From assembly GCA_009903905.1 (NCBI GenBank), contig WYEI01000272.1:1-15204 (forward strand): DNA of 15,204 bases. Direction: 5' to 3'. Under the pieces are notes generated by a model. That model saw only the letters and a list, made by a program, of their open reading frames with translations, was not told the DNA's origin and did no database searches. Below, piece after piece: positions 1 through 6,662 of this stretch; position 1 is the first letter of the stretch; each line of letters starts with the position of its first letter. A program made the translations under genes and the position numbers. The stretch comes from Pyrobaculum sp. (GTDB lineage: Archaea; Thermoproteota; Thermoprotei; Thermoproteales; Thermoproteaceae).

Positions 1-2
1 TC

Positions 3-390
3 TCCCTAAGGTTCAGCCACTTCCTAACCCACTCTACGCCGAATGTCTATAGCAGGGATTTCCTCAAGCGTATAGTTGTTTTTAAACCGGCGCATGGGGT
101 GTGGCGTAGACGCAAAGAAGCCGCCTCAGCCGAACTCTCGGCGGCGCCATACTCCGCGCATCATAAGCTGTATTCAGAAGCCGTTGTCTCCTCCGCCGCG
201 GCGTTGGCGGAGGTTGGACGGTTCAGGGAGGCTGTTGAGTACGTGCAGAGGGCGGCGAGGGCGCTGTATGAGGTTGCTAGATGAAGTATTCGAGCAGGTT
301 AAGGTGGCGGCTCAGCGCCTTGTTGAGCTGTTTGTGGAGGCGGTGACGCGGGTGCTTGCTTGGATCAATGTTGAAGTTGCCTGCGGCTAA
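3..390 (+). pseudogene. PaREP-family (PaREP8/PaREP1-like) remnant, frameshifted
   Basis: Two overlapping reading frames join into one protein if a single base (T at 282) is removed. Frame 3 gives a helical stretch ending in ALYEVAR and then a stop; the next frame continues with EVFEQVKVAAQRLVELF and ends at 390. Frame 3 is open back to the window start, with a GTG at 99 as the first plausible internal start, so the 5' end may lie outside. The helical pattern with repeated Ala and the REVFEQVKV segment is what I remember from the PaREP repeat proteins of Pyrobaculum, which have no known function and are often broken. The C-terminus loses resemblance after about 366, suggesting a second break. 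The family name is from memory and moderately certain; the frameshift is visible directly. Confidence 0.5.
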
Positions 391-504
391 GCGGAGTCCA
401 GCTATGCTAAACGCCATCAGCCACCTGCCCATGACCCGCGCCACCACGTAGGGCACAGCCCTCAAGATGCTGAGATCCACCGCGACGCCCCCCGGCACAG
501 CCAC
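277..504 (-). other. Unrecognised minus-strand reading frame, possibly a decayed gene
   Basis: A 75-codon frame begins at a GTG at 504 and stays open upstream to about 585, inside the end of the Lrp gene, adding residues such as GLFLFDIYAALDP. Residues 1-40 look protein-like: hydrophobic, with evenly spread charge. The last 35 codons are antisense to the PaREP remnant and are probably not real. No TATA box sits 25 nt above the GTG. I do not recognise a family. It may be the stump of a gene that once followed the Lrp regulator, or chance. Confidence 0.22.
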
Positions 505-562
505 GGGGTCCAGCGCGGCGTAGATGTCGAAGAGAAAAAGCCCGCTGTCTGACCCTTCTCCC

Positions 563-1069
563 TCAAGCGGGAGACGCCGGGGGCATCACGCGCTTCCTCC
601 AGTCGTCAATAATCTCGAGGACCATCAAGGTCTCGGTCCTCTGTATGTCGGGGTTAGACGCGAGGTACGCGACCAAGAAAGTGGAAAGTTGCTTTACGTC
701 TCTGGCCCAGACCTTAAACAGCAAGTCGTAGGGGCCTGTGATTATGTACGCCTCCTCCACAAAGGGCATCCCCCTCTCCCCGTTGCAGTCTGCCAGCACC
801 TTCTCTGCCACCTCCTGTTGAAGCGGCTTGGCCTCCTTTGCGGCGGCGCCCCTCCGGACGCTGACGAGCACGAAGGCGAGCAACCTATACCCCAGGGCGA
901 AGGGGTTGGGCACGGCCTTGTATCCCATGATAACGCCCTCGTGCTCAAGCCTCTTGATACGCGCGGCGATTGTGGTCTTGGGCCTGCCCAGCTCTTCGCT
1001 GAGCTCCTGCAGAGTCTTTCTGCCGTCTGCCTGCAGCAACACAACAAGCCTCCGGTCCACCTCGTCCAT
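563..1069 (-). CDS. Lrp/AsnC-family transcriptional regulator
   Basis: A 168-residue DNA-binding regulator. Residues 1-60 form the N-terminal helix-turn-helix: it opens with MDEVDRRLVVLLQADGR, then LQELSEELGRPKTTIAARIKRLEHEGVI, the usual Lrp/AsnC pattern. Residues 62-155 form the RAM/effector domain, with the characteristic TGPYDLLFKVWARD at 111-124 that makes the beta-sheet dimer. The length is slightly above the usual 150. Such proteins work as dimers or octamers, often sensing amino acids. The target and ligand cannot be told from sequence. The ATG at 1069 is chosen because a TATA box is centred 24-25 nt upstream. It is transcribed divergently from the S3Ae gene. An insertion around residues 73-105, between the DNA-binding domain and the TGPYD motif, is longer than usual. 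Confidence 0.9.
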   Translation of the reverse strand: MDEVDRRLVVLLQADGRKTLQELSEELGRPKTTIAARIKRLEHEGVIMGYKAVPNPFALGYRLLAFVLVSVRRGAAAKEAKPLQQEVAEKVLADCNGERGMPFVEEAYIITGPYDLLFKVWARDVKQLSTFLVAYLASNPDIQRTETLMVLEIIDDWRKRVMPPASPA

Positions 1070-1087
1070 ACGCCAGATTTTTCACCT

Positions 1088-1098
1088 CAATATATAGC
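1088..1098 (-). promoter_or_regulatory. TATA box of the Lrp gene
   Basis: The minus strand reads GCTATATATTG, centred 24-25 nt before the ATG at 1069. This spacing places transcription start at the start codon, giving a leaderless mRNA. Confidence 0.65.
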
Positions 1099-1157
1099 TT
1101 AACCCCGCGGGCACAAAGAGACCGGCCGCCCGATCCACCACGCCGTGTGCCACAGGC

Positions 1158-1170
1158 AAAAATTTATATT
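1158..1170 (+). promoter_or_regulatory. TATA box of rps3ae
   Basis: AAAAATTTATATT lies about 26 nt before the ATG at 1193 and supports that start over the upstream in-frame codons at 1145 and 1178. Confidence 0.65.
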
Positions 1171-1192
1171 CTACGAGATGTTGTCCCCGTCA

Positions 1193-1858
1193 ATGGCAGA
1201 GAAGCAGAAGGCCGTCGCTAAGCAGGAAAAGGTGGCGATCTCCAAGCGCGACCCGTGGGCGTTGAAGAAGTGGTTCAGCGTCCACGCGCCTTCTTACCTC
1301 GGCGGGGTTTTCATAGCCGAGGTCCCCGCCTCCGAGGCACAGATGCTGTTGATGCGGACGCTTGAGGTTTCTCTCTACGACCTCACAAAAGACATCTCGC
1401 ACCTCCCGATAAAGCTACGTTTCCAGATCCACCGGGTAGACGGGTTGCGGGCCTCCACCAGGTTTAAGGGGTTGGAACTCACCCGCGACTACCTCAGATC
1501 CCTCGTGAGGAGGGGCACCAGCAAAGTCGCCGCCGTGACGGAGGTCAAGACAAAAGACGGCTGGGTCATGAGGATCGCCGTCTTGGCCGTGACCACTCAC
1601 CGAATTGGATCTGCGCAGAAGTCAGCCATGAGGAAGAGGATGATAGATGCCCTCGTGAAGAAGGCGGCTGAGATGGATATAGCCCAGTTCCTAAAGGAGG
1701 CGCTGGAGGGGACCCTGGCAGCAGACCTCTTTGTGGCAGGCAAGAAGGTGGCCCCGCTCAGGAAGGTGGAGCTGGCTAAAATAAAGGTGTTGAGGTACCC
1801 GCCCGAGGAGGAGCAGGTCGCGGTGAAGGAGGTCGCGGCAGAGGCCGCAGTCTCTTAA
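1193..1858 (+). CDS. rps3ae: 30S ribosomal protein S3Ae (eS1)
   Basis: A 221-residue basic protein of the small ribosomal subunit platform, the archaeal/eukaryotic eS1 protein near the mRNA exit. Family marks include DPWALKKWFSVHAPSYL (residues 20-36), then LTKDISHLPIKLRFQIHRVDG and the C-terminal part with LRKVELAKIKVLRYP. An upstream in-frame ATG-less extension from 1145 would add 16 residues unlike the family; the TATA box at 1158-1170 selects the ATG at 1193. The gene ends in TTAA, where its stop codon and that of the convergent KH gene overlap. In many archaea rps3ae sits next to pcc1, recJ and rps15, which here lie about 4.6 kb away, so the cluster has been rearranged. Confidence 0.95.
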   Translation: MAEKQKAVAKQEKVAISKRDPWALKKWFSVHAPSYLGGVFIAEVPASEAQMLLMRTLEVSLYDLTKDISHLPIKLRFQIHRVDGLRASTRFKGLELTRDYLRSLVRRGTSKVAAVTEVKTKDGWVMRIAVLAVTTHRIGSAQKSAMRKRMIDALVKKAAEMDIAQFLKEALEGTLAADLFVAGKKVAPLRKVELAKIKVLRYPPEEEQVAVKEVAAEAAVS

Positions 1859-2379
1859 CGCCCCTTTGTGCTTTGTATAAATCTGTACACAGTGTCGTGT
1901 TTCTTCCCCTCTATTAACATCTCCACCGCGCGTTTAGCGATCTCCACGTTCTCCAGCTTGCCTAGGATCGCCACGTAGTTGTCCCCTACTACCATGTCCA
2001 CCTCGGCCAGCTGTTCAATGGTGTGGCGTGCCCTACCCCCCTCCCCAATTATCCGCCCCAGGATACGCCGCAGGTGGTTGGGCTTGTCCGTATACTCCTT
2101 CAGGTTAATCACGGCCAGGACGTAGTCCTCGTTCTCCAGTTGCAGGGCCTGGTCTGGGGCGAAGCCCAGCGCCACGGCCTTGGCCATCTCTCTGAGCTTC
2201 AACACTGCGTCTACCGTGGCGTCGGGCCCCGGCGTAATTTTTATATAAAGCCCCCTCTCGTCGACCTCCACCCGGGCTCCGTATCTTCCGTCTGTCAGTT
2301 TTGCAAATTCCCTAGCCGCCCTCAGCCGTTTCTCCTCTATGGGCTCTAGTATGGTGCCGCGGAGGTACTCCGAAGCCAC
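1855..2379 (-). CDS. KH-domain RNA-binding protein, archaeal Dim2/Pno1 (Krr1-like)
   Basis: A 174-residue protein with two KH domains. The second is clear: RILGRIIGEGGRARHTIEQL (about residues 104-123) carries the RNA-binding GEGG loop, followed by VVGDNYVAILG and a helix with IAKRAVEMLIEG. The first KH (about 30-75) lacks the GxxG loop, as in Pno1/Dim2. In eukaryotes Pno1 binds the 3' end of small-subunit rRNA during maturation; the archaeal homologue is known to interact with aIF2-alpha and with RIO kinases. It is divergently paired with RIO1 here, which supports a shared role in 30S biogenesis. The start is GTG at 2379, 24-25 nt from the TATA palindrome. It overlaps the end of rps3ae by 4 nt. 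Confidence 0.88.
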   Translation of the reverse strand: MASEYLRGTILEPIEEKRLRAAREFAKLTDGRYGARVEVDERGLYIKITPGPDATVDAVLKLREMAKAVALGFAPDQALQLENEDYVLAVINLKEYTDKPNHLRRILGRIIGEGGRARHTIEQLAEVDMVVGDNYVAILGKLENVEIAKRAVEMLIEGKKHDTVYRFIQSTKGR

Positions 2380-2397
2380 GGCTCTTAGGGATAAGGG

Positions 2398-2410
2398 ATT
2401 TAAATTTATG
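2398..2410. promoter_or_regulatory. Shared palindromic TATA box for the KH gene and rio1
   Basis: TAAATTTA at 2401-2408 reads the same on both strands and is flanked by more A/T. Its centre is 24-25 nt from the KH GTG start (2379) and 20-21 nt from the RIO1 GTG start (2424). No second box is seen in the 44-nt gap. Confidence 0.55.
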
Positions 2411-2423
2411 TGGATAGAGTCCT

Positions 2424-3227
2424 GTGGGGCGTTTCAGGACTGAGAGAGACAGCGACTACTTCAAGGTGTTAGACGACGCCATAAATGCATATACGTGGGC
2501 CGCCGTCGTGAAGTTGCAGGAGAGGAAGGTGGTGGAGGAGGTGCTGGGCCCCGTGGGGCAGGGCAAGGAGGCTAAGCTGGTCTTGGCCAGGAGGGGCGAC
2601 GGGACCTACGCCGTGTTGAAGATCTTCTACCCCGTGCCGGTGAGGTTTGTGAAGAGTAGGTACAGCTACCTCCTGGGCGACCCTAGGTTTAGGGGGCTGA
2701 AGATAAGCGACCAGTTGCACCTTGTGGAGACCTGGTGCAGGAAGGAATTCGGCAACCTCTCCCGCGCCTACTCCGCCGGCGTCCGCGTGCCGAAGCCCTA
2801 CGGCTTCTACCGCAACGTGCTCGTAATGCAGTTCATCGGCGTAGACAGAAATCCCGCCCCCCTTCTGGCTGAGGTAGGACTTGAAGGCATAGACGACGTA
2901 GATCACGTGTTCTACGAGGTGGTGAAAAACTTGGAGAAGACTTACGTCGCGGCTGGGTTGGTGCACGGCGATTTAAGTCCATTCAACGTCCTGTATGACG
3001 GCGAAAACCCCTGGTTTATTGACTGGGGCTCCGCCGTGAGGCGGGGCCACCCGAAGGAGCTGGAGTACCTTAGACGCGACGTGGAGCGGGTGCTTGAGTT
3101 TTTCGGCAACCCCCTCCCGCCTCATGAGTTGTTTAAGAGGTTGGTGGAGAGGGGGGCTTGGCGTGGTCGTGTAGACGTGGATGACGAGGGGTGGCTACTG
3201 GTAGGCGGCCGCCGCCTCTTGGAATAG
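2424..3227 (+). CDS. rio1: RIO1-family serine protein kinase/ATPase
   Basis: A 267-residue atypical kinase. Visible features are the glycine-containing nucleotide loop GPVGQGKEAKLVLA (42-55), the ATP-binding lysine in YAVLKIF (K66), the flexible-loop segment around 79-115 ending CRKEFGNLSRAYSAGVRVPKP typical of RIO1 rather than RIO2, the catalytic loop VHGDLSPFNVLY (D183, N188) and the metal-binding FIDWGSAV (D200). RIO1 acts late in small-subunit maturation, releasing assembly factors such as Dim2/Pno1, and the gene for that partner is the divergent neighbour. The metal-binding motif has Trp after Asp, a mild variation. The start is GTG at 2424. The 3' end overlaps the convergent iorB by 33 nt. 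Confidence 0.93.
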   Translation: MGRFRTERDSDYFKVLDDAINAYTWAAVVKLQERKVVEEVLGPVGQGKEAKLVLARRGDGTYAVLKIFYPVPVRFVKSRYSYLLGDPRFRGLKISDQLHLVETWCRKEFGNLSRAYSAGVRVPKPYGFYRNVLVMQFIGVDRNPAPLLAEVGLEGIDDVDHVFYEVVKNLEKTYVAAGLVHGDLSPFNVLYDGENPWFIDWGSAVRRGHPKELEYLRRDVERVLEFFGNPLPPHELFKRLVERGAWRGRVDVDDEGWLLVGGRRLLE

Positions 3228-3746
3228 TTGCATGCCTTTGCGAAACGCCGCCTGGTTTCTCTCGTCAAGGCTAGGCGGCATGGGCAGGCCGAGTAGCTGG
3301 GAGACGAAGCCGAGCATCACGGAGTTCTCATAGAGAGCCGAGCCGAGCCCCAGCGCCGCTTCGTAACACGGCACTATATACGTCTTTGGCCAGCTCTTTC
3401 TGATGGCGTCTACCACTTCGCCGAGTTCATACCACCGGCCGGGGGGCTGGATCACCCTCTTGTTTATCACCAACACGCCGCCGGGCTTGAGGTAGCGGAA
3501 GCCCCTAAGCGCCTCCACGGCCTCCAGCGCGATTATTAAATCCGCGCCGGCCTCCTCGACTATTGGGGCGTAGACCTCCCTCCCGAACCTTACGTGGACC
3601 TCCACGGATCCCCCACGCTGGCTCATCCCGTGTACCTCGGCGATGCGCACATCGTACCCCTCGGCCAAGGCGGCTTCGCCTATCCACCTCGCAAGCGTTA
3701 AAGCCCCCTGGCCCCCGACTCCCACGATTACTATGCTTGTTGCCAT
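3195..3746 (-). CDS. iorB: Indolepyruvate ferredoxin oxidoreductase, beta subunit
   Basis: A 183-residue gamma-type domain of 2-oxoacid:ferredoxin oxidoreductases. It begins ATSIVIVGVGGQGALTLARWI, the typical glycine-rich start, followed by VRIAEVHGMSQRGGSVEVHVRFG, which is diagnostic of IorB. With IorA it oxidatively decarboxylates aryl pyruvates (from Trp, Phe, Tyr) to aryl-acetyl-CoA, reducing ferredoxin. The ATG at 3746 is chosen; an open extension to 3830 is only antisense-frame overlap with the end of iorA and does not resemble the family. It overlaps iorA by 16 nt, so the two are translated from one message. The 3' end overlaps rio1. Confidence 0.93.
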   Translation of the reverse strand: MATSIVIVGVGGQGALTLARWIGEAALAEGYDVRIAEVHGMSQRGGSVEVHVRFGREVYAPIVEEAGADLIIALEAVEALRGFRYLKPGGVLVINKRVIQPPGRWYELGEVVDAIRKSWPKTYIVPCYEAALGLGSALYENSVMLGFVSQLLGLPMPPSLDERNQAAFRKGMQLFQEAAAAYQ

Positions 3747-5506
3747 AGCTCCAGCCACTGGTCCCTCCTCCCCTCGGGCACGAAGGCGCCGAAGGGACAC
3801 ACCTCCGCGCACATGCCGCAGCCGACACACAGCGCCGGGTCCACGTAGGCCTTCTTGTCAGGTCGCTTGGAGATGGCGCTACACTTGAGGAGGTTGTAGC
3901 ATATTCCGCAACCGGTACACCTGTCCGGATCCACGCGGTACCTAGGCCACTGGACCCCCGCCCTCCTCGCCTTCCTAGCCGCCATCAGGGTACACGGCCT
4001 TCTAGACACCACGACAGCCGGCTTGCCCGCCTTGACCACCTCCACCGCCTTCTTCACCGTCTCCACAGATCTCTTGATGTCCACCGGGTCTATCACAAAG
4101 GTGGGGAGGCCCAAGGCCTCCGTGATCTTCTCCACCGGCACTGCTCTGCTGGGGCTGGGCTGGCCCCCCGTCATGGCGGTATATGCGTTGTCCATAACCA
4201 CGATGAGGATGGGCACCTGCCTCGTGGCCACGTCGACTAGTTGCGGCAGCACGGCGTGGTAAAACGTGGAGTCGCCGACTGTGGCGACCACGAACTGCCT
4301 CCCCGCAATTGAAATGCCGGCGCCCAGCCCCACGGAGGAGCCCATGTGGGTGATCAAGTCCTGCTGGCCCATGTTGATGCCGAGGGAGTAGCAACCTATG
4401 TCGCCTGACCACAACGGGTTGAGGCCCGCGGTGGCTAGCCTAAGTATGTAGAAGGTGCCCATGTGGGGGCACCCGGGGCAGAGGGCCGGGGGCCTCGGCG
4501 CAGGCTCCACAGGCGGCTTAGGGGGTTGCGGCGGGTCGTAGGGCAGGTCCAGCGCCTTGGCGAGCCCCGCCGCCACCTTGCCTATATCCAACTCGCCGTA
4601 TTTTGGAAAGTAGCCGTCAAGCTTGCCCTTGGTCGCCACGCCCATGGCCCTTAGCTGAAACTCCACCACTGGGTCGCCCTCCTCCACCACGATTACAGAT
4701 TTCGCCAACTCCGCCACTTTCCGGGGGACGGGAATCGGCATTCCCAGCTTCACCACGGTGGCGCTGATCCTCAGCCGCCTCAGCGCCTCCTTGACGTAGT
4801 TGTAGGCGACTCCGGAGGCAACCACCGCCACATCTCCAGATCCCTCCACTGAGACATACTCGCCGGCCACGTCCCGCATCTTCTCCCACTTCTCCACCAG
4901 CTCCTTCCTCCGCTCCCTGGCGTTGGCAGGCACGAGGTTGAACCTCTTCACATCTCTTGTGAATCTGCCCCACTTGGGAGGGGCCGGGGGCTCCAGCTCC
5001 ACCGGCGCCCTCACGTGGCTCACCCTAGTGACGCTCCTGAGCATAACCGGGTGCTTCAGCCTCTCGCTTAGCTCAAACGCGGCCTTGGCCATTTTGCACG
5101 CCTCGGCGGGGTTGCTCGGCTCCAGCACAGGCACGTAGGACTGGAGCCCGTACCACCTGGTGTCTTGCTCGTTCTGTGAGGAGTGCATCCACGGGTCGTC
5201 TGCTGTTACGATGAGGAAGCCGCCCTCTACGCCTGTGTACGCCGCGCTGTGTAGCGGGTCAGCCGCTACGTTTAGCCCCACGTGTTTCATGGCCGTCAAG
5301 GCCCTGGCGCCGGCGAGGGCGGCGCCGTAGGCCAGCTCGAAGGCTGTCTTCTCGTTTGTAGCCCAGTGGACGAAGCGGTCTTTAAACTCCTCCAGAGTCT
5401 CCAGGATCTCTGTAGACGGCGTGCCTGGGTAGGCCGTAGCCGCCGCGACGCCGCCGCTTAAGGCGCCGTAGGCGATGGCCTCGTTGCCCAGAAGAAGCAA
5501 CCGCAT
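3731..5506 (-). CDS. iorA: Indolepyruvate ferredoxin oxidoreductase, alpha subunit
   Basis: A 591-residue catalytic subunit, cytoplasmic. The N-terminal pyrimidine-binding domain starts GNEAIAYGALSGGVAAATAYPGTPSTEI. The thiamine-diphosphate domain holds GDIGCYSLGINMGQQDLITH, then VATVGDSTFYHAVLPQLVDV and VVMDNAYTAMTGGQPSP, the GDS...DN cofactor and metal motif. The C-terminus has two iron-sulfur cluster motifs: CTGCGICYNLLKC (about 530-542) and CVGCGMCAEVCP (about 560-571). The first has an extra residue before its fourth Cys and no following Pro, as in other IorA proteins. It is the first gene of the iorA-iorB operon. The start ATG at 5506 lies 24-25 nt from a strong TATA box. Role: peptide and amino-acid fermentation or auxin-like aryl acid formation. 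Confidence 0.95.
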   Translation of the reverse strand: MRLLLLGNEAIAYGALSGGVAAATAYPGTPSTEILETLEEFKDRFVHWATNEKTAFELAYGAALAGARALTAMKHVGLNVAADPLHSAAYTGVEGGFLIVTADDPWMHSSQNEQDTRWYGLQSYVPVLEPSNPAEACKMAKAAFELSERLKHPVMLRSVTRVSHVRAPVELEPPAPPKWGRFTRDVKRFNLVPANARERRKELVEKWEKMRDVAGEYVSVEGSGDVAVVASGVAYNYVKEALRRLRISATVVKLGMPIPVPRKVAELAKSVIVVEEGDPVVEFQLRAMGVATKGKLDGYFPKYGELDIGKVAAGLAKALDLPYDPPQPPKPPVEPAPRPPALCPGCPHMGTFYILRLATAGLNPLWSGDIGCYSLGINMGQQDLITHMGSSVGLGAGISIAGRQFVVATVGDSTFYHAVLPQLVDVATRQVPILIVVMDNAYTAMTGGQPSPSRAVPVEKITEALGLPTFVIDPVDIKRSVETVKKAVEVVKAGKPAVVVSRRPCTLMAARKARRAGVQWPRYRVDPDRCTGCGICYNLLKCSAISKRPDKKAYVDPALCVGCGMCAEVCPFGAFVPEGRRDQWLELWQQA

Positions 5507-5525
5507 GTATACATAATCATATATA

Positions 5526-5535
5526 GTTTATAAAG
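5526..5535 (-). promoter_or_regulatory. TATA box of the iorAB operon
   Basis: The minus strand reads CTTTATAAAC, centred 24-25 nt from the iorA ATG at 5506. Confidence 0.7.
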
Positions 5536-5560
5536 TTTTCAATAGATAGAAGACACAAGG

Positions 5561-5569
5561 CTTAAATAC
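5561..5569 (+). promoter_or_regulatory. TATA box of the TFS-like gene
   Basis: CTTAAATAC is centred 24 nt before the ATG at 5589, giving a leaderless message. Confidence 0.6.
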
Positions 5570-5588
5570 CTGTGCGATATAAGACGGG

Positions 5589-5858
5589 ATGCGGTTTTGC
5601 CCCAGAGACGGCACTTTGATGGTGCCCCAGAGGAAAAACAACACAACAGTGTTGAAATGCCCCAAGTGCGGGTACGAGGTGAAGCTCACAGAAAAGGCGA
5701 AGGAGGCGTATAGACAGAAGTCGGAGGTCGCCGAGGAGAAGAAAAGAGGCGTAATGGTGGCTGAGGAGAAGAGGATTGAGTACGACAAGGAGGAGATGGA
5801 GGAGCTCCGGAGGCAACTCCTCGAAAACCTACAGGAGTCCGAGCGGGAGAGCGACTAG
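5589..5858 (+). CDS. Short TFS/RpoM-like zinc-ribbon protein lacking the catalytic C-terminal ribbon
   Basis: An 89-residue protein whose first 32 residues match the N-terminal zinc ribbon of archaeal transcription factor S / RPB9 (MRFCPRDGTLMVPQR ... VLKCPKCGYEVKL). Only three cysteines are present: C4, C24 and C27; the usual second Cys is Asp7 (CPRD instead of CPxC). Residues 35-89 are highly charged and helical, probably a coiled coil. TFS proteins are about 105-110 residues and end in a second ribbon with the acidic hairpin that stimulates RNA cleavage; none is present here. It could bind RNA polymerase or another partner through the first ribbon without cleavage activity. TATA spacing supports the ATG at 5589. 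Confidence 0.75.
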   Translation: MRFCPRDGTLMVPQRKNNTTVLKCPKCGYEVKLTEKAKEAYRQKSEVAEEKKRGVMVAEEKRIEYDKEEMEELRRQLLENLQESERESD

Positions 5859-5859
5859 C

Positions 5860-5910
5860 TCAGCCTGGTTCAGGACCTATCACCGGTCAGTAGCCGTCTC
5901 TCATCACGGT
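5860..5910 (-). ncRNA. Candidate C/D box guide sRNA
   Basis: On the minus strand the order and spacing fit an archaeal C/D sRNA: box C GTGATGA (5907-5901), a 10-nt guide (5900-5891), box D' CTGA (5890-5887), a 3-nt spacer, a C' box GTGATAG (5883-5877, five of seven matches), a 13-nt guide (5876-5864) and box D CTGA (5863-5860). A T/A-rich segment on the minus strand at about 5926-5936 could be its promoter. It lies in the 95-nt gap between two plus-strand genes and touches the stop codon of the first. The terminal stem is weak and the C' box is imperfect. These RNAs guide 2'-O-methylation with fibrillarin, Nop5 and L7Ae; I could not assign a target. Confidence 0.45.
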
Positions 5911-5923
5911 TCTTAGGCGTATA

Positions 5924-5934
5924 AAGATTTAAGG
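5924..5934 (+). promoter_or_regulatory. TATA-like box of the DUF151 gene
   Basis: AGATTTAAGGG is centred about 25 nt before the ATG at 5954. The same A/T-rich stretch read on the other strand sits about 20 nt from the candidate C/D RNA. Confidence 0.5.
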
Positions 5935-5953
5935 GCGTTAAATAGTAACTACA

Positions 5954-6415
5954 ATGGTTAAATACCTCAAGGCCAAGCTTGTGAGCCTGGTTGAGACGGT
6001 GGATTCCTACGGCCAGCTCGTCGGCATAATGCTGATAGGGGCCGAGGAGTGGGGCGACAAGGCGGTGCCCATCATAATAGGGGCGGCCGAGACCCTCTCC
6101 ATCAAGAAGGGGCTTGGCGAGGTGGATTTCCCACGTCCCCTAACCCACGACCTCTTCGTAGACGTGCTGGAGGCCCTGGGGGCCGCCGTGGAGAAGATCA
6201 CAATAGACGCGCTGGTCTCCAACACCTACACCGCCACTGTCTACGTCAAGGACCGGGAGGGGAGGATGCACACCTTCGACTCCAGGCCCAGCGACGCTGT
6301 GGCCATCGCGGTGAGGGTAAACGCGCCCATCTACATAGCAGACACCCTGGAGAAACACGCAGAAGACGTGGGGAGGTACATGGCGCCGCCCAGCGGAAAA
6401 GTCACAGAGGAGTGA
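5954..6415 (+). CDS. Bifunctional nuclease (DUF151) family protein
   Basis: A 153-residue protein of the BFN/DUF151 family. Marks are the internal VPIIIGAAETLSIKKGL (38-54), the THDLFVDVLEALGAAVEKI segment and the diagnostic DSRPSDAVAIAVRVNAPIYIA (about 107-127). Plant members have RNase and DNase activity; the archaeal and bacterial role is not settled. The start ATG at 5954 matches the TATA spacing. It ends one base before the convergent pcc1 stop. Confidence 0.88.
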   Translation: MVKYLKAKLVSLVETVDSYGQLVGIMLIGAEEWGDKAVPIIIGAAETLSIKKGLGEVDFPRPLTHDLFVDVLEALGAAVEKITIDALVSNTYTATVYVKDREGRMHTFDSRPSDAVAIAVRVNAPIYIADTLEKHAEDVGRYMAPPSGKVTEE

Positions 6416-6416
6416 C

Positions 6417-6662
6417 CTAAGCTTTCCCCCGAAGCGCGGCCTCGATTAGCTGGAGGGCCCGCACTATTTCGTCAAGTGTGTTTTTCAGAGTGAGGAGATC
6501 CTCCGGCTTCTCTACCACGTACTTCACATGGATATGCCACAGCCCCCCGGCGCATATGTGTCGAATCTCCATGCCCCTGGGGATGTCCACATCGTCGGGC
6601 CTCACCGCGTCTATGAAGCCGCAGTCCAGCGGCGTCGCTATTTCAGCCTCTACCTCTTTCAT
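6417..6662 (-). CDS. pcc1: KEOPS complex subunit Pcc1-like protein
   Basis: An 81-residue protein. The C-terminal half, with LLTLKNTLDEIVRALQLIEAAL, and the preceding beta hairpin around RPDDVDIPRGMEIRHICAGG resemble Pcc1, the small dimerising subunit of the KEOPS complex that makes t6A37 in ANN-decoding tRNAs. The ATG at 6662 is chosen because it gives the family length; the frame runs open to 6701 but that part is inside the upstream gene. It overlaps the RecJ-like gene by 20 nt, so it is probably co-transcribed with it. The S15-RecJ-Pcc1 order is a known archaeal neighbourhood and supports the call. KEOPS would modify the split tRNA-Asn in this window, since it carries A37 after a GUU anticodon. 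Confidence 0.72.
   Translation of the reverse strand: MKEVEAEIATPLDCGFIDAVRPDDVDIPRGMEIRHICAGGLWHIHVKYVVEKPEDLLTLKNTLDEIVRALQLIEAALRGKA

Noticed and set aside
524..1102. Long plus-strand frame of 192 codons.
   Set aside because: It is antisense to the Lrp gene, with composition of a shadow frame (many His, Leu, Pro, Gly) and no family likeness.
5853..5873. Plus-strand sequence TAGCTCAGCCTGGTTCAGG resembles a tRNA D arm, suggesting a third tRNA fragment.
   Set aside because: The D stem cannot close, no acceptor or T arm fits nearby, and the TAG is the stop codon of the zinc-ribbon gene. It is better explained as part of the antisense C/D RNA candidate.
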